DNA of 12,380 nt from an uncultured Variovorax sp. GTDB taxonomy: Bacteria; Pseudomonadota; Gammaproteobacteria; Burkholderiales; Burkholderiaceae. A model generated the notes under the pieces. It was not told the DNA's origin. It ran no database searches and was given only the letters and a program-made list of their open reading frames with translations. Both the position numbers and the translations under genes were made by a program. Each line of letters starts with the position of its first letter. Within the stretch, counting starts at the first letter, position 1. Shown here piece by piece: positions 1 through 6,894 of this stretch. Where the stretch lies: positions 1 through 12,380 of the forward strand of contig CAMLCW010000136.1 in NCBI GenBank assembly GCA_946478645.1, in the 5' to 3' direction.

Positions 1-1982
1 GTGCCGCGCTTGCGGCGGCGGCGCTTCTCGGTGGCGCAGGTCTGGTCGTAGATGATGGCCGTGGTGCCGGCGATCTCGCGGAACTCGCGCTGGATTTCGT
101 CGAGCTCGTCGCGGTGGCGCACCTTCACGTCCTGGCCGGGGATGTTCACGCCCTCGTATTTCTCGGGCTCGTCGGTCACGACGACCACCTTCTTGGCGCC
201 CTCGGCATGCAGGCTTTCCGCGATCTGCAGCACCGAGTGACCTTCGGGCCGCTCGCCGACCTGCTGGCCGCCGGTCATGGCCACGGCGTCGTTGTAGAGG
301 ATCTTGTAGGTGATGTTCACGCCCGCGGCGATGCTCTGGCGGATCGCGAGCAGGCCGCTGTGGAAGTAGGTGCCGTCGCCGAGGTTGGCGAAGATGTGCT
401 TGTCGGTGGTGAAGGGCTGCTGGCCGACCCACGGCACGCCCTCGCCGCCCATCTGCGTGAAGCCGATGGTGGAGCGGTCCATCCAGGTGGCCATGAAGTG
501 GCAGCCGATGCCGGCCATGGCGCGCGAGCCTTCGGGCACCACGGTGCTGGTGTTGTGCGGGCAGCCCGAACAGAACCAGGGCTGGCGGTCGGCGCCCTGC
601 ACGCCGCCCACCTTGATCACTTCCATCGAGCGCTCCTTGGCCTCGAGGATCGCCATCTGCGCGTCGATGCGCGCGCGCATGTCGGCACCCGCCTGGTCGA
701 GGATGCCGAGCTTGCGCAGCCGCTGCGCGATCGCCTTGGCGATCAGCGCCGGGTTCAGGTCGGCATTGGCGCGCAGCAGCGTGTTGGCCGTGGGGTTGGG
801 CATGGCCCATTCGCCGCCCGAGAAATCACCGTCGAGCTCGTTGAACTTGCCCAGCACGTTGGGCCGCACGTCGGCGCGCCAGTTGTAGAGCTCTTCCTTG
901 AGCTGGTATTCGATGACCTGGCGCTTCTCCTCGATCACCAGGATCTCCTGCAGGCCGGTGGCGAAGTCGCGCGTGAGCTGCGCCTCGAGCGGCCACACCA
1001 CGCCCACCTTGTGCAGCCGGATGCCGAGCTGGCGGCAGGTGGCGTCGTCCAGGCCCAGGTCGATCAGGGCCTGGCGGGTGTCGTTGTAGGCCTTGCCGCT
1101 GGCCATGATGCCGAAGCGGTCGTTCGGGCCTTCGATCACGTTGTGGTTCAGGCGGTTGGCGCGGATGTAGGCCAGCGCGGCATACCACTTGTAGTGCATC
1201 AGCCGGGCTTCCTGCTCCAGCGCATGGTCGGGCCAGCGGATGTGCAGGCCGCCGGGCGGCATCTCGAAGTCGGTGGGCACCACGATCTCGACGCGGTCCG
1301 GGTCGATCATGGCCGTGGCGCTCGACTCGACGATCTCCTGGATCGTCTTCATGCCCGACCACACGCCCGAGAAGCGGCTCATCGCAAAGGCGTGGATGCC
1401 CAGGTCGAGAATTTCCTGCACGTTGGCCGGAAAGAACACCGGCGTGCCGCAGGCCTTGAAGATGTGGTCGCTCTGGTGCGCGGCGGTGCTGCTCTTGGAG
1501 ATGTGGTCGTCGCCCGCCACCGCGATCACGCCGCCCCATTCGGTGGTGCCCGCCATGTTGGCGTGCTTGAAGACGTCGGAGCAGCGGTCCACGCCCGGGC
1601 CCTTGCCGTACCAGATGCCGAAGACGCCGTCGAACTTGTTGGTGCCCGCGGGCGAAAAACCCAGCTGCTGCGTACCCCAGAGCGCCGTGGCCGCGAGTTC
1701 TTCGTTCACGCCCGGCTGGAACACGATGTTCTGTTCCTTCAGGAACTTGCTGGCTTTCCACAGTGCCTGGTCGTAGCCGCCGAGCGGCGAGCCGCGGTAG
1801 CCGCTGATGAAGCCGGCGGTGTTCTTGCCGGCCTGCTTGTCGCGCAGGCGCTGCAGCATCGGCAGCTTGACCAGCGCCTGGACGCCGCTCATGAACGCGC
1901 GGCCGTAGTCCAGGGAGTACTTGTCGTCGAGCGTGACGGTTTCCAGCGCGCGGCGAATGTGTTCGGGCAGCGGGGCGTTCAT
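1..1982 (-). CDS. Indolepyruvate:ferredoxin oxidoreductase, fused type (N-terminal 660 aa, cut by left edge)
   Basis: Oxidatively decarboxylates aryl-2-oxo acids such as indolepyruvate to acyl-CoA, with TPP and Fe-S clusters passing electrons to ferredoxin; cytoplasmic. The reading frame stays open from the ATG at 1982 to the window edge, giving 660 residues of a family that usually runs to about 1150-1200. The N-terminal pyrimidine-binding domain carries GYRGSPLGG (61-69) and the likely TPP-activating Glu in GVNEEL (94-95). A TPP-binding domain follows, with GDG (535-537) and YNDAVAMTGGQ (563-573). Cysteines in CSGCPHN (471, 474) and GIGCH (494), and C649 in CATEKRRRRKRG at the cut end, look like cluster ligands and are typical of this fusion. 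A GGAGAC ribosome site lies 9 bases before the ATG. It is divergent from an Lrp/AsnC gene, its probable regulator. Missing here are the C-terminal gamma-type domain and the remainder. The family is sure; the preferred keto acid is not. Confidence 0.93.
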   Translation of the reverse strand, partial: MNAPLPEHIRRALETVTLDDKYSLDYGRAFMSGVQALVKLPMLQRLRDKQAGKNTAGFISGYRGSPLGGYDQALWKASKFLKEQNIVFQPGVNEELAATALWGTQQLGFSPAGTNKFDGVFGIWYGKGPGVDRCSDVFKHANMAGTTEWGGVIAVAGDDHISKSSTAAHQSDHIFKACGTPVFFPANVQEILDLGIHAFAMSRFSGVWSGMKTIQEIVESSATAMIDPDRVEIVVPTDFEMPPGGLHIRWPDHALEQEARLMHYKWYAALAYIRANRLNHNVIEGPNDRFGIMASGKAYNDTRQALIDLGLDDATCRQLGIRLHKVGVVWPLEAQLTRDFATGLQEILVIEEKRQVIEYQLKEELYNWRADVRPNVLGKFNELDGDFSGGEWAMPNPTANTLLRANADLNPALIAKAIAQRLRKLGILDQAGADMRARIDAQMAILEAKERSMEVIKVGGVQGADRQPWFCSGCPHNTSTVVPEGSRAMAGIGCHFMATWMDRSTIGFTQMGGEGVPWVGQQPFTTDKHIFANLGDGTYFHSGLLAIRQSIAAGVNITYKILYNDAVAMTGGQQVGERPEGHSVLQIAESLHAEGAKKVVVVTDEPEKYEGVNIPGQDVKVRHRDELDEIQREFREIAGTTAIIYDQTCATEKRRRRKRG

Positions 1983-2157
1983 GTGTCTGTCTCCGTATGG
2001 CAGGGCTTTGTGGGCCTGGCTGGGGTGTGGGTCTGTGCCCGGGTCGGGCGCGAGCCCATGATCACGCAAAGTGTATGCCGGGGTTACTGACAGGTGTTTG
2101 CGTTTTCGGCCCCCGGAAGCCGGGTTCCAGAAAGAATCTTGCTTAATATCGGGGTTC
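1983..2157. promoter_or_regulatory. Divergent promoter region between the oxidoreductase and the Lrp gene
   Basis: A 175-bp space between two divergent starts must hold both promoters. It contains a perfect 7-bp inverted repeat, ACGCAAA (2064-2070) and TTTGCGT (2097-2103), with arm centres 33 bp apart, about three helical turns. That spacing would suit a multimeric Lrp-type regulator binding one DNA face. A looser 13-bp palindrome overlaps the left arm (2066-2078, GCAAAGTGTATGC). I could not pick convincing -35/-10 boxes for either direction. The operator reading is inference from position and symmetry. Confidence 0.4.
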
Positions 2158-2634
2158 ATGGAAAGCATTGATAAGTTCGACCTTGCAATCCTGCAAGAAC
2201 TGCAGGCCGATGGCCGCCTCACCAACGCCGAGCTTGCGCAGCGCGTGGGCCTGTCGGCCGCGCCGTGCTGGCGCCGGGTGCGCGCACTGGAGGAGGCCGG
2301 CTTCATCCGCGGCTACCACGCCGAGATCGACCGCCACAAGATCGGGCTCGGCGTGCTCGCTTTCGTGCGCGTCGACACCGAGCGGGTCACGGTGGACGCC
2401 ACGCGCAAGCTCGAAGAGGCGATCCGCCGCCTGCCCGAGGTGGTGGCCTGCCACTACATCAGCGGCACCGGCACCTTCGAGCTGCAGGTGGTGGCGCAGG
2501 ACCTCGACAGCTTCTCGGCCTTCGCGCGCCAGCACCTCATGAACCTGCCCAACGTGAAGGACCTGCACACGAGCTTCTCGCTCGGCGAGGTCAAGGCCAG
2601 CAGCGCCTGGCCGCTTGGGCACCTGGCGCGCTGA
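2158..2634 (+). CDS. Lrp/AsnC-family transcriptional regulator
   Basis: A 158-residue DNA-binding regulator, the usual Lrp length. The N-terminal winged helix-turn-helix (about 3-62) begins DKFDLAILQELQADGR and includes the recognition region LSAAPCWRRVRALEEAGFIRGY. The C-terminal half (about 70-150) fits the RAM/AsnC ligand and oligomerisation domain, with VVACHYISGTGTFELQVV and VKDLHTSFSLGEVK. The ATG at 2158 was chosen because the protein then starts exactly where the family does; the frame is open back to 2071 but that extension has no family-like sequence. The ribosome site is weak (CGGGG just upstream). Family members commonly sit divergent to the amino-acid or keto-acid catabolic gene they control, so regulation of the neighbouring indolepyruvate oxidoreductase by an aromatic amino acid or its keto acid is likely. 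The ligand is inference. Confidence 0.93.
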   Translation: MESIDKFDLAILQELQADGRLTNAELAQRVGLSAAPCWRRVRALEEAGFIRGYHAEIDRHKIGLGVLAFVRVDTERVTVDATRKLEEAIRRLPEVVACHYISGTGTFELQVVAQDLDSFSAFARQHLMNLPNVKDLHTSFSLGEVKASSAWPLGHLAR

Positions 2635-2671
2635 GCGGGCGCGGGCAGGGCGCCCGGCACAATGGAGGCAC

Positions 2672-4300
2672 ATGCCACCCATTTCTCCCGAAGAAACACC
2701 CGCCTCCCCTGCCCAGCCGCGCCCGCCCAAGTTCTCGGCGCTGGAGCCGCTCAAGTTGCCCGTGTTCCGCATGCTCTGGAGCACCTGGCTCATCGCCAAC
2801 ATCTGCATGTGGATGAACGACGTGGCGGCGGCGTGGCTCATGACCTCGCTGACCAGCTCGCCGATCTGGGTCGCGCTGGTCCAGTCGGCCTCCACGCTGC
2901 CGGTGTTCCTGCTGGGCCTGCCGAGCGGCGCGCTGGCCGACATCCTCGACCGGCGGCGCTGGCTGGTCGCCACGCAGTTCTGGCTCGCGGGCACCGCCAT
3001 CGTGCTGTGCGTGGCCATTTCGCTCGACGTGATGACCGCGCCGCTGCTGCTGGCGCTGACCTTCGCCAACGGCATCGGCCTGGCGCTGCGCTGGCCGGTG
3101 TTCTCGGCCATCGTGCCCGAACTGGTGCCGCGGCCCCAACTGCCGGCGGCGCTCGGGCTGAACGGCATCGCGATGAACGCCTCGCGCATCATCGGCCCGC
3201 TCACGGCCGGTATGCTGATCGCGAGCGCGGGCAGCGTCTGGGTGTTCGCGCTCAACGCGGTGCTGTCGGTGGCCTCGGGCTTCGTGGTGCTGCGCTGGCG
3301 GCGCGAGCACACGCCCAACCCGCTCGGCCGCGAGCGGCTCGTCAGCGCGATGCGCGTGGGCGTGCAGTTCGTCTGGCAGTCGCAGCGCATGCGCGCGGTG
3401 CTCACGCGCATCACCATCTTCTTCTTCCACTCGACCGCGCTGCTCGCGCTGTTGCCGCTGCTGGCGCGCAACCTCAAGGGCGGCGGCGCCGGCACCTTCA
3501 CGCTGCTGCTGGCCGCCATGGGCGCAGGCGCGATCATCGCCGTGCTGTTCCTGCCGCGGGTGCGCCAGGCGCTGGGCCGCGACCAGCTGGTGCTGCGGGG
3601 CACGCTGCTGCAGTCGGCCGCCACCGCGGTGATGGCCTTCGCGCCCAATGCCTGGGTGGCGGTGCCGGCGATGTTCTTCGGCGGCATGGCCTGGATCACG
3701 GTGGCCAACTCGCTCTCGGTGTCGGCCCAGCTGGCGCTGCCCGACTGGGTGCGCGCACGCGGCATGTCGACCTACCAGATGGCGATCATGGGCGCGAGCG
3801 CGATCGGCGCGGCGCTCTGGGGTCAGGTGGCCACGGTCAGCGACCTGCGCACCAGCCTGGAGATCGCCGCGGCGAGCGGCACGCTGGTGATGCTGGCTGC
3901 GCTGCGCTGGGTGACCGACATCTCTGGCGAGGAGGCCGACATGAGCCCGGCGCGCGCCGGCTGGGTCGCGGGCCCGCCGGCCGAGCGGCCCGAGGAAAGC
4001 GGGCGCGTGGTCATCACCATCGAATACATCATCGACCCCGCGCGCGCGGCCGCCTTCCACCTCGTGATGCAGCAGACCCGGCGCGCACGGCTCGGCCAGG
4101 GCGCGATCGGCTGGGAGCTGCTGCACGACATCGCCGAGCCGGGGCGCTACGTGGAACAGATCGTGGACGAGAGCTGGACCGACCACCTGCGCCGCTTCAC
4201 GCGCGCCACGGCGGCCGACATGGCGCTGCGCGAGCGCCGGCTGGCATTCCACATCGGCGAATCGCCGCCCGCCGTGACTCGTTACGTCGTGCGCCGCTGA
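2672..4300 (+). CDS. MFS transporter of the EntS/MFS_3 type with C-terminal antibiotic-monooxygenase-like domain
   Basis: A 542-residue inner-membrane secondary transporter, probably a proton-driven exporter. After a Pro-rich cytoplasmic tail (1-25) come about 11-12 hydrophobic segments between residues 33 and 412. The MFS motif-A-like loop GALADILDRRR (86-96) follows the second segment and RxRGMSTYQM (361-370) lies late in the second half. From about 445 to 542 there is a soluble, charged domain (RVVITIEYII, RYVEQIVDESWTDHLRRF) resembling the ABM/dabb fold found at the end of many MFS_3 proteins. The ATG at 2672 has GGAGG close upstream (3-base spacing) and begins 37 bases after the Lrp stop, so co-transcription with that regulator is possible. 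An upstream TTG at 2615 in the same frame overlaps the Lrp gene and is less likely. The substrate is unknown; siderophore or drug export are family precedents only. Confidence 0.88.
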   Translation: MPPISPEETPASPAQPRPPKFSALEPLKLPVFRMLWSTWLIANICMWMNDVAAAWLMTSLTSSPIWVALVQSASTLPVFLLGLPSGALADILDRRRWLVATQFWLAGTAIVLCVAISLDVMTAPLLLALTFANGIGLALRWPVFSAIVPELVPRPQLPAALGLNGIAMNASRIIGPLTAGMLIASAGSVWVFALNAVLSVASGFVVLRWRREHTPNPLGRERLVSAMRVGVQFVWQSQRMRAVLTRITIFFFHSTALLALLPLLARNLKGGGAGTFTLLLAAMGAGAIIAVLFLPRVRQALGRDQLVLRGTLLQSAATAVMAFAPNAWVAVPAMFFGGMAWITVANSLSVSAQLALPDWVRARGMSTYQMAIMGASAIGAALWGQVATVSDLRTSLEIAAASGTLVMLAALRWVTDISGEEADMSPARAGWVAGPPAERPEESGRVVITIEYIIDPARAAAFHLVMQQTRRARLGQGAIGWELLHDIAEPGRYVEQIVDESWTDHLRRFTRATAADMALRERRLAFHIGESPPAVTRYVVRR

Positions 4301-4303
4301 ATT

Positions 4304-4319
4304 TTGACCGGACGGTGAA
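4304..4319. promoter_or_regulatory. Candidate RutR-type operator, site 1
   Basis: TTGACCGGACGGTGAA is a 16-bp near-palindrome: 7-base arms around a 2-base centre, with one arm mismatch. It begins 4 bases after the MFS stop codon. From memory, the E. coli RutR consensus is TTGACCANNTGGTCAA. This site matches 11 of 14 defined positions, and the changes at positions 7 and 10 (A to G, T to C) compensate each other so symmetry is kept. A loose half-copy, TTTGACGG, follows at 4321-4328. Confidence 0.5.
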
Positions 4320-4335
4320 ATTTGACGGAGCCTGA

Positions 4336-4371
4336 GATCGGGCGCGGGTTATTCCCGATCCATGTTTTTTT
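4336..4371 (+). terminator. Intrinsic terminator after the MFS gene
   Basis: A perfect 7-bp stem, GATCGGG (4336-4342) with CCCGATC (4354-4360), closes an 11-base loop. After a 4-base gap it is followed by seven T residues (4365-4371). It sits 36 bases after the MFS stop and would end that transcript. The T-run also abuts and partly overlaps operator site 2 of the next operon. Confidence 0.7.
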
Positions 4372-4385
4372 GACCGATCGGACAA
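4370..4385. promoter_or_regulatory. Candidate RutR-type operator, site 2
   Basis: TTGACCGATCGGACAA is a 16-bp near-palindrome with a perfect 8-bp core, CCGATCGG. It shares TTGACCGNNCGG and the closing AA with site 1, placed 66 bp upstream. It matches 11 of 14 positions of the recalled RutR consensus, again with the symmetric G7/C10 change. It contains the likely -35 box of the downstream operon, so a bound repressor would exclude RNA polymerase. The likely binder is the RutR-like protein encoded at 11042-11716. Confidence 0.55.
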
Positions 4386-4398
4386 TTTAGCTCATCAT
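4370..4398 (+). promoter_or_regulatory. Probable sigma70-type promoter of the creatininase-ABC operon
   Basis: TTGACC (4370-4375, five of six to TTGACA) and CATCAT (4393-4398, four of six to TATAAT) are separated by 17 bp. Transcription would start near 4405, leaving a short leader with GAGGA at 4416-4420 before the ATG at 4429. The -35 box is the left arm of operator site 2. The -10 match is modest. Confidence 0.45.
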
Positions 4399-4428
4399 CC
4401 TGCCCGTTCGACCACGAGGACCGCCACG

Positions 4429-5250
4429 ATGAAAACCGCCCCCTTGCGCAGCCGCTTCTGGTCGGACCTGACCAGCGAAGAATTCTCCCGCCTCGACCGC
4501 GAACGGCTCATCGCCGTGCTGCCGGTCGGCGCCACCGAGCAGCACGGTCCGCACCTGCCGATGTCGACCGACACGGCCACCATCGACGGCATGGTGCGCG
4601 CCACGCTGCCGCACCTGCCCGACGACCTGCCCGTGCTCTTCCTGCCGACCGTGGCCTACGGCAAGAGCAACGAGCATTCGCGCTACCCCGGCACGTTGAC
4701 GGTGTCCGCCGCGACGCTGATCGCGCTGTGGACCGACATCGGCGCCTGCGTGGCCCGCGCCGGCGTGCGCAAGCTGGTGCTCTACAACAGCCACGGCGGC
4801 CAGATGAGCGTGATGGACATCGTGGCGCGCGACCTGCGCGAGGCGCACGGCATGATGGTGGTGGCCGCCAACTGGTACACGCTGGGCCTGCCCGAAGGCC
4901 TTTTCACCGCGCACGAGGGACGCCACGGCATCCATGCCGGCGACCTCGAGAGCTCGGTCATGCTGCACCTCACGCCCGACCATGTGCAGAAGGACCGGTT
5001 CCAGAACTTCCATTCGCTGACCGAAGACCTCGCGGCCGAGAACAAGTATTTGTCGATCACGCCCAGCGGCAAGCTCGGCTGGCAGATGCACGACATCAAC
5101 CCCGCGGGCGCGGCCGGTGACGCCACCCGCGCCACCGCCGAGAAGGGCGCCGCGGTGCTCGACCATGTCGGCCGCCGCTTCGTCGACCTGCTGCACGAGG
5201 TCGACCGCTTTCCGCTCTCGCGCCTTGCCAACGAGCCCGCATGGAAATGA
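4429..5250 (+). CDS. Creatininase-family metal-dependent amidohydrolase
   Basis: A 273-residue cytoplasmic enzyme of the creatininase fold, which hydrolyses C-N bonds of cyclic amides or formamides using two metal ions. Visible metal-site motifs are GATEQHGPHLPMSTD (34-48: E37, H39, D48), YNSHGGQ (119-125: H122) and HAGDLESS (169-176: H169, E174). True creatininase (Pseudomonas putida numbering, from memory) uses E34, H36, D45, H120 and E122. Here the place of E122 is a Gly (G124 in SHGGQ). The same GHGG pattern is seen in non-creatininase members such as the MftE peptidase and the archaeal ArfB deformylase, so I would not call this creatininase. The ATG has GAGGA 8 bases upstream. It is the first gene of the operon, just after the operator/promoter region, and its stop overlaps the start of the ABC ATPase (ATGA). 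Family sure, substrate open. Confidence 0.9.
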   Translation: MKTAPLRSRFWSDLTSEEFSRLDRERLIAVLPVGATEQHGPHLPMSTDTATIDGMVRATLPHLPDDLPVLFLPTVAYGKSNEHSRYPGTLTVSAATLIALWTDIGACVARAGVRKLVLYNSHGGQMSVMDIVARDLREAHGMMVVAANWYTLGLPEGLFTAHEGRHGIHAGDLESSVMLHLTPDHVQKDRFQNFHSLTEDLAAENKYLSITPSGKLGWQMHDINPAGAAGDATRATAEKGAAVLDHVGRRFVDLLHEVDRFPLSRLANEPAWK

Positions 5251-6056
5251 CGACACCCCCGAACGACGCCACCGCCACGCCGCTGGTCAGCCTGCGCCAG
5301 GTCGGCAAGCGCTTCGCCAACGGCACGCTCGCGCTCGAGGGCATGACGCTCGACGTCGGCGAGCACGACTTCATCAGCTTTCTCGGCCCGTCGGGCTGCG
5401 GCAAGAGCACCGCGCTCCGGCTCATTGCCGGGCTGACCCGCCCGAGCTCGGGCGAGATGCTCTGGTCGGGCGCCAACACCGGCGCGGCCAAGGACGCGCG
5501 CAGCGACCGCGACCTGGGCTTCGTGTTCCAGGAACCCACGCTCATGCCCTGGGCCAAGGTGTTCGACAACGTCTGGCTGCCACTCAAGCTGGCCGGCACC
5601 TCGCGCGATGCGGCCGCGCCGGTGGTCGAGCAGGTGCTCGAGATGGTCGGCCTCTCGCGCTTTGCCGGGGTGTACCCGCGCGAACTCTCGGGTGGCATGA
5701 AGATGCGCGTGTCGATCGCGCGGGCGCTGGTCACGCATCCGCGCCTGCTGCTGCTCGACGAGCCGTTTGCCGCGCTCGACGAGATGACGCGCATCAAGCT
5801 CAACAACGACCTGCTCGCGATCTGGCGCGAGCACCGCTTCTCGGTGGTGTTCGTCACGCACAGCGTCTACGAGTCGGTGTACCTGTCGAACCGCATCGTG
5901 GTGATGGCCGCGCGCCCGGGCCGCGTGATCGACGAGATCCGCATCGACGAACCCTATCCGCGCGGCGAAGACTTCCGCACCTCGAGCCGCTACAACGCGC
6001 ACTGCACGGCCGTGTCGCGCTCGCTGCATGGAGCCCTGAATGACGTCGATCACTGA
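5247..6056 (+). CDS. ABC transporter ATP-binding protein, nitrate/sulfonate/NMT1 type
   Basis: ATPase that energises import by the permease and binding protein encoded downstream; peripheral on the inner membrane. From the ATG at 5247 it is 269 residues. Walker A GPSGCGKST is at 47-55, the Q-loop VFQEPTLMPW begins at 93 (Q95), the signature LSGGMKMR at 147-154, Walker B LLLLDEP at 167-173, the D-loop ALD at 176-178 and the switch His in FVTHS at 205. All are intact. The EPTLMPW and GGMKMR variants fit the SsuB/TauB/ThiZ-like group. I chose ATG 5247 because it forms an ATGA overlap with the creatininase stop. ATG 5241, two codons earlier, is equally in frame and cannot be excluded; neither has a strong ribosome site. 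The 3' end overlaps the permease gene by 17 bases, consistent with translational coupling. Confidence 0.93.
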   Translation: MTTPPNDATATPLVSLRQVGKRFANGTLALEGMTLDVGEHDFISFLGPSGCGKSTALRLIAGLTRPSSGEMLWSGANTGAAKDARSDRDLGFVFQEPTLMPWAKVFDNVWLPLKLAGTSRDAAAPVVEQVLEMVGLSRFAGVYPRELSGGMKMRVSIARALVTHPRLLLLDEPFAALDEMTRIKLNNDLLAIWREHRFSVVFVTHSVYESVYLSNRIVVMAARPGRVIDEIRIDEPYPRGEDFRTSSRYNAHCTAVSRSLHGALNDVDH

Positions 6057-6894
6057 CCGGGCCACGCCCACCGCCGATGACCTGCGCGCGCACGAAGACC
6101 GGCAGCTGCGCCGCGAGTCGGTGCTGCGCATCGCCGTGCCCGCGGCGGTGGTCGCCGCGCTGCTGCTGCTGTGGGAATGGATGGTGCGCGCCAACGGCAT
6201 TCCGCACTACATCCTGCCCGCGCCCTCGCTCATCCTCTCGACCCTGGTCGACAACTGGGACTCGCTGTCGAGCGCGCTGTGGTTCACCGTGCGGCTCACG
6301 CTGCTCGCGCTGGCCGCGGCCATCGTCGGCGGCGTGCTGCTCGCGATCGCGTTCGCGCTCTTCAAGTGGGTGGAGATCGGCCTGTTCCCGATCGCGGTGA
6401 TCCTGCAGGTGACGCCGATCATCGCGATCGCGCCGCTGATCCTGATCTACGTGTCGAGCACCACCGCGGCGCTGCTGCTGTGCGCCTGGATCGTGGCGTT
6501 CTTTCCCATTTTGTCGAACACGGTCATCGGCCTGAAGAGCGCCGACAGCAACCTGCGCGACCTGTTCCAGCTCTACAAGGCCTCGCCCTGGCAGACCTTC
6601 CGCTACCTGCTCGCGCCGAGCGCGCTGCCGTACTTCATGGCGGGCCTGAAGATCGCGGGCGGGCTGGCGCTGATCGGCGCCGTGGTGGCCGAGTTCACCG
6701 CGGGCACGGCCGGCAAGGAAACCGGACTGGCCTCGCGCATCCTCGAATCGAGCTTCCGCACCGAGATCCCGATGATGTTCGCGGCGCTGCTGCTGGTGTC
6801 GCTGCTCGGCATCGTGATCTTCATCGTGTTCGCGGCACTGTCGCGCCTGGTGCTCGGCCACTGGCACGAGAGCGAGATGCGCCGTGAACGCTAG
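6040..6894 (+). CDS. ABC transporter permease, SsuC/ThiX type
   Basis: A 284-residue inner-membrane permease that, as a dimer, forms the import channel. Hydrophobic segments are visible near 31-49, 80-108, 113-135, 142-165, 200-222 and 245-272, the six-helix layout of the BPD_transp_1 family. The EAA coupling loop that docks on the ATPase lies near 174-204 (LFQLYKASPWQTFRYL, then LPYFMAGLKIAGG). The ATG at 6040 is inside the end of the ATPase gene and has GGAG about 7 bases upstream. The stop overlaps the GTG start of the FAD-linked oxidase by 11 bases. The polar N-terminus (1-30) is cytoplasmic. Neighbouring ATPase and binding-protein genes complete the importer. Confidence 0.93.
   Translation: MTSITDRATPTADDLRAHEDRQLRRESVLRIAVPAAVVAALLLLWEWMVRANGIPHYILPAPSLILSTLVDNWDSLSSALWFTVRLTLLALAAAIVGGVLLAIAFALFKWVEIGLFPIAVILQVTPIIAIAPLILIYVSSTTAALLLCAWIVAFFPILSNTVIGLKSADSNLRDLFQLYKASPWQTFRYLLAPSALPYFMAGLKIAGGLALIGAVVAEFTAGTAGKETGLASRILESSFRTEIPMMFAALLLVSLLGIVIFIVFAALSRLVLGHWHESEMRRER

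Noticed and set aside
1864..1878. TTGACCAGCGCCTGG inside the oxidoreductase gene, considered as an operator.
   Set aside because: The spacing between the TTGACCA-like and TGG-like parts is wrong for the 16-bp site, and it is coding sequence.
114..2090. A 658-codon open frame on the plus strand opposite the indolepyruvate oxidoreductase gene.
   Set aside because: Its product is a low-complexity His/Val/Ala/Asp-rich chain with no family motif, while the minus strand encodes clear TPP-enzyme motifs across the same bases. Long antisense frames are expected at this GC content.
2143..4252. Long minus-strand frames across the Lrp and MFS genes.
   Set aside because: Products are Arg/His/Ser-rich without recognisable motifs; the plus strand has the full Lrp and MFS signatures.
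4782..6200. A 472-codon minus-strand frame across the creatininase and ABC ATPase genes, and similar antisense frames over 6821-9408.
   Set aside because: No motif, no ribosome site, and sense-strand genes there have complete catalytic motifs.
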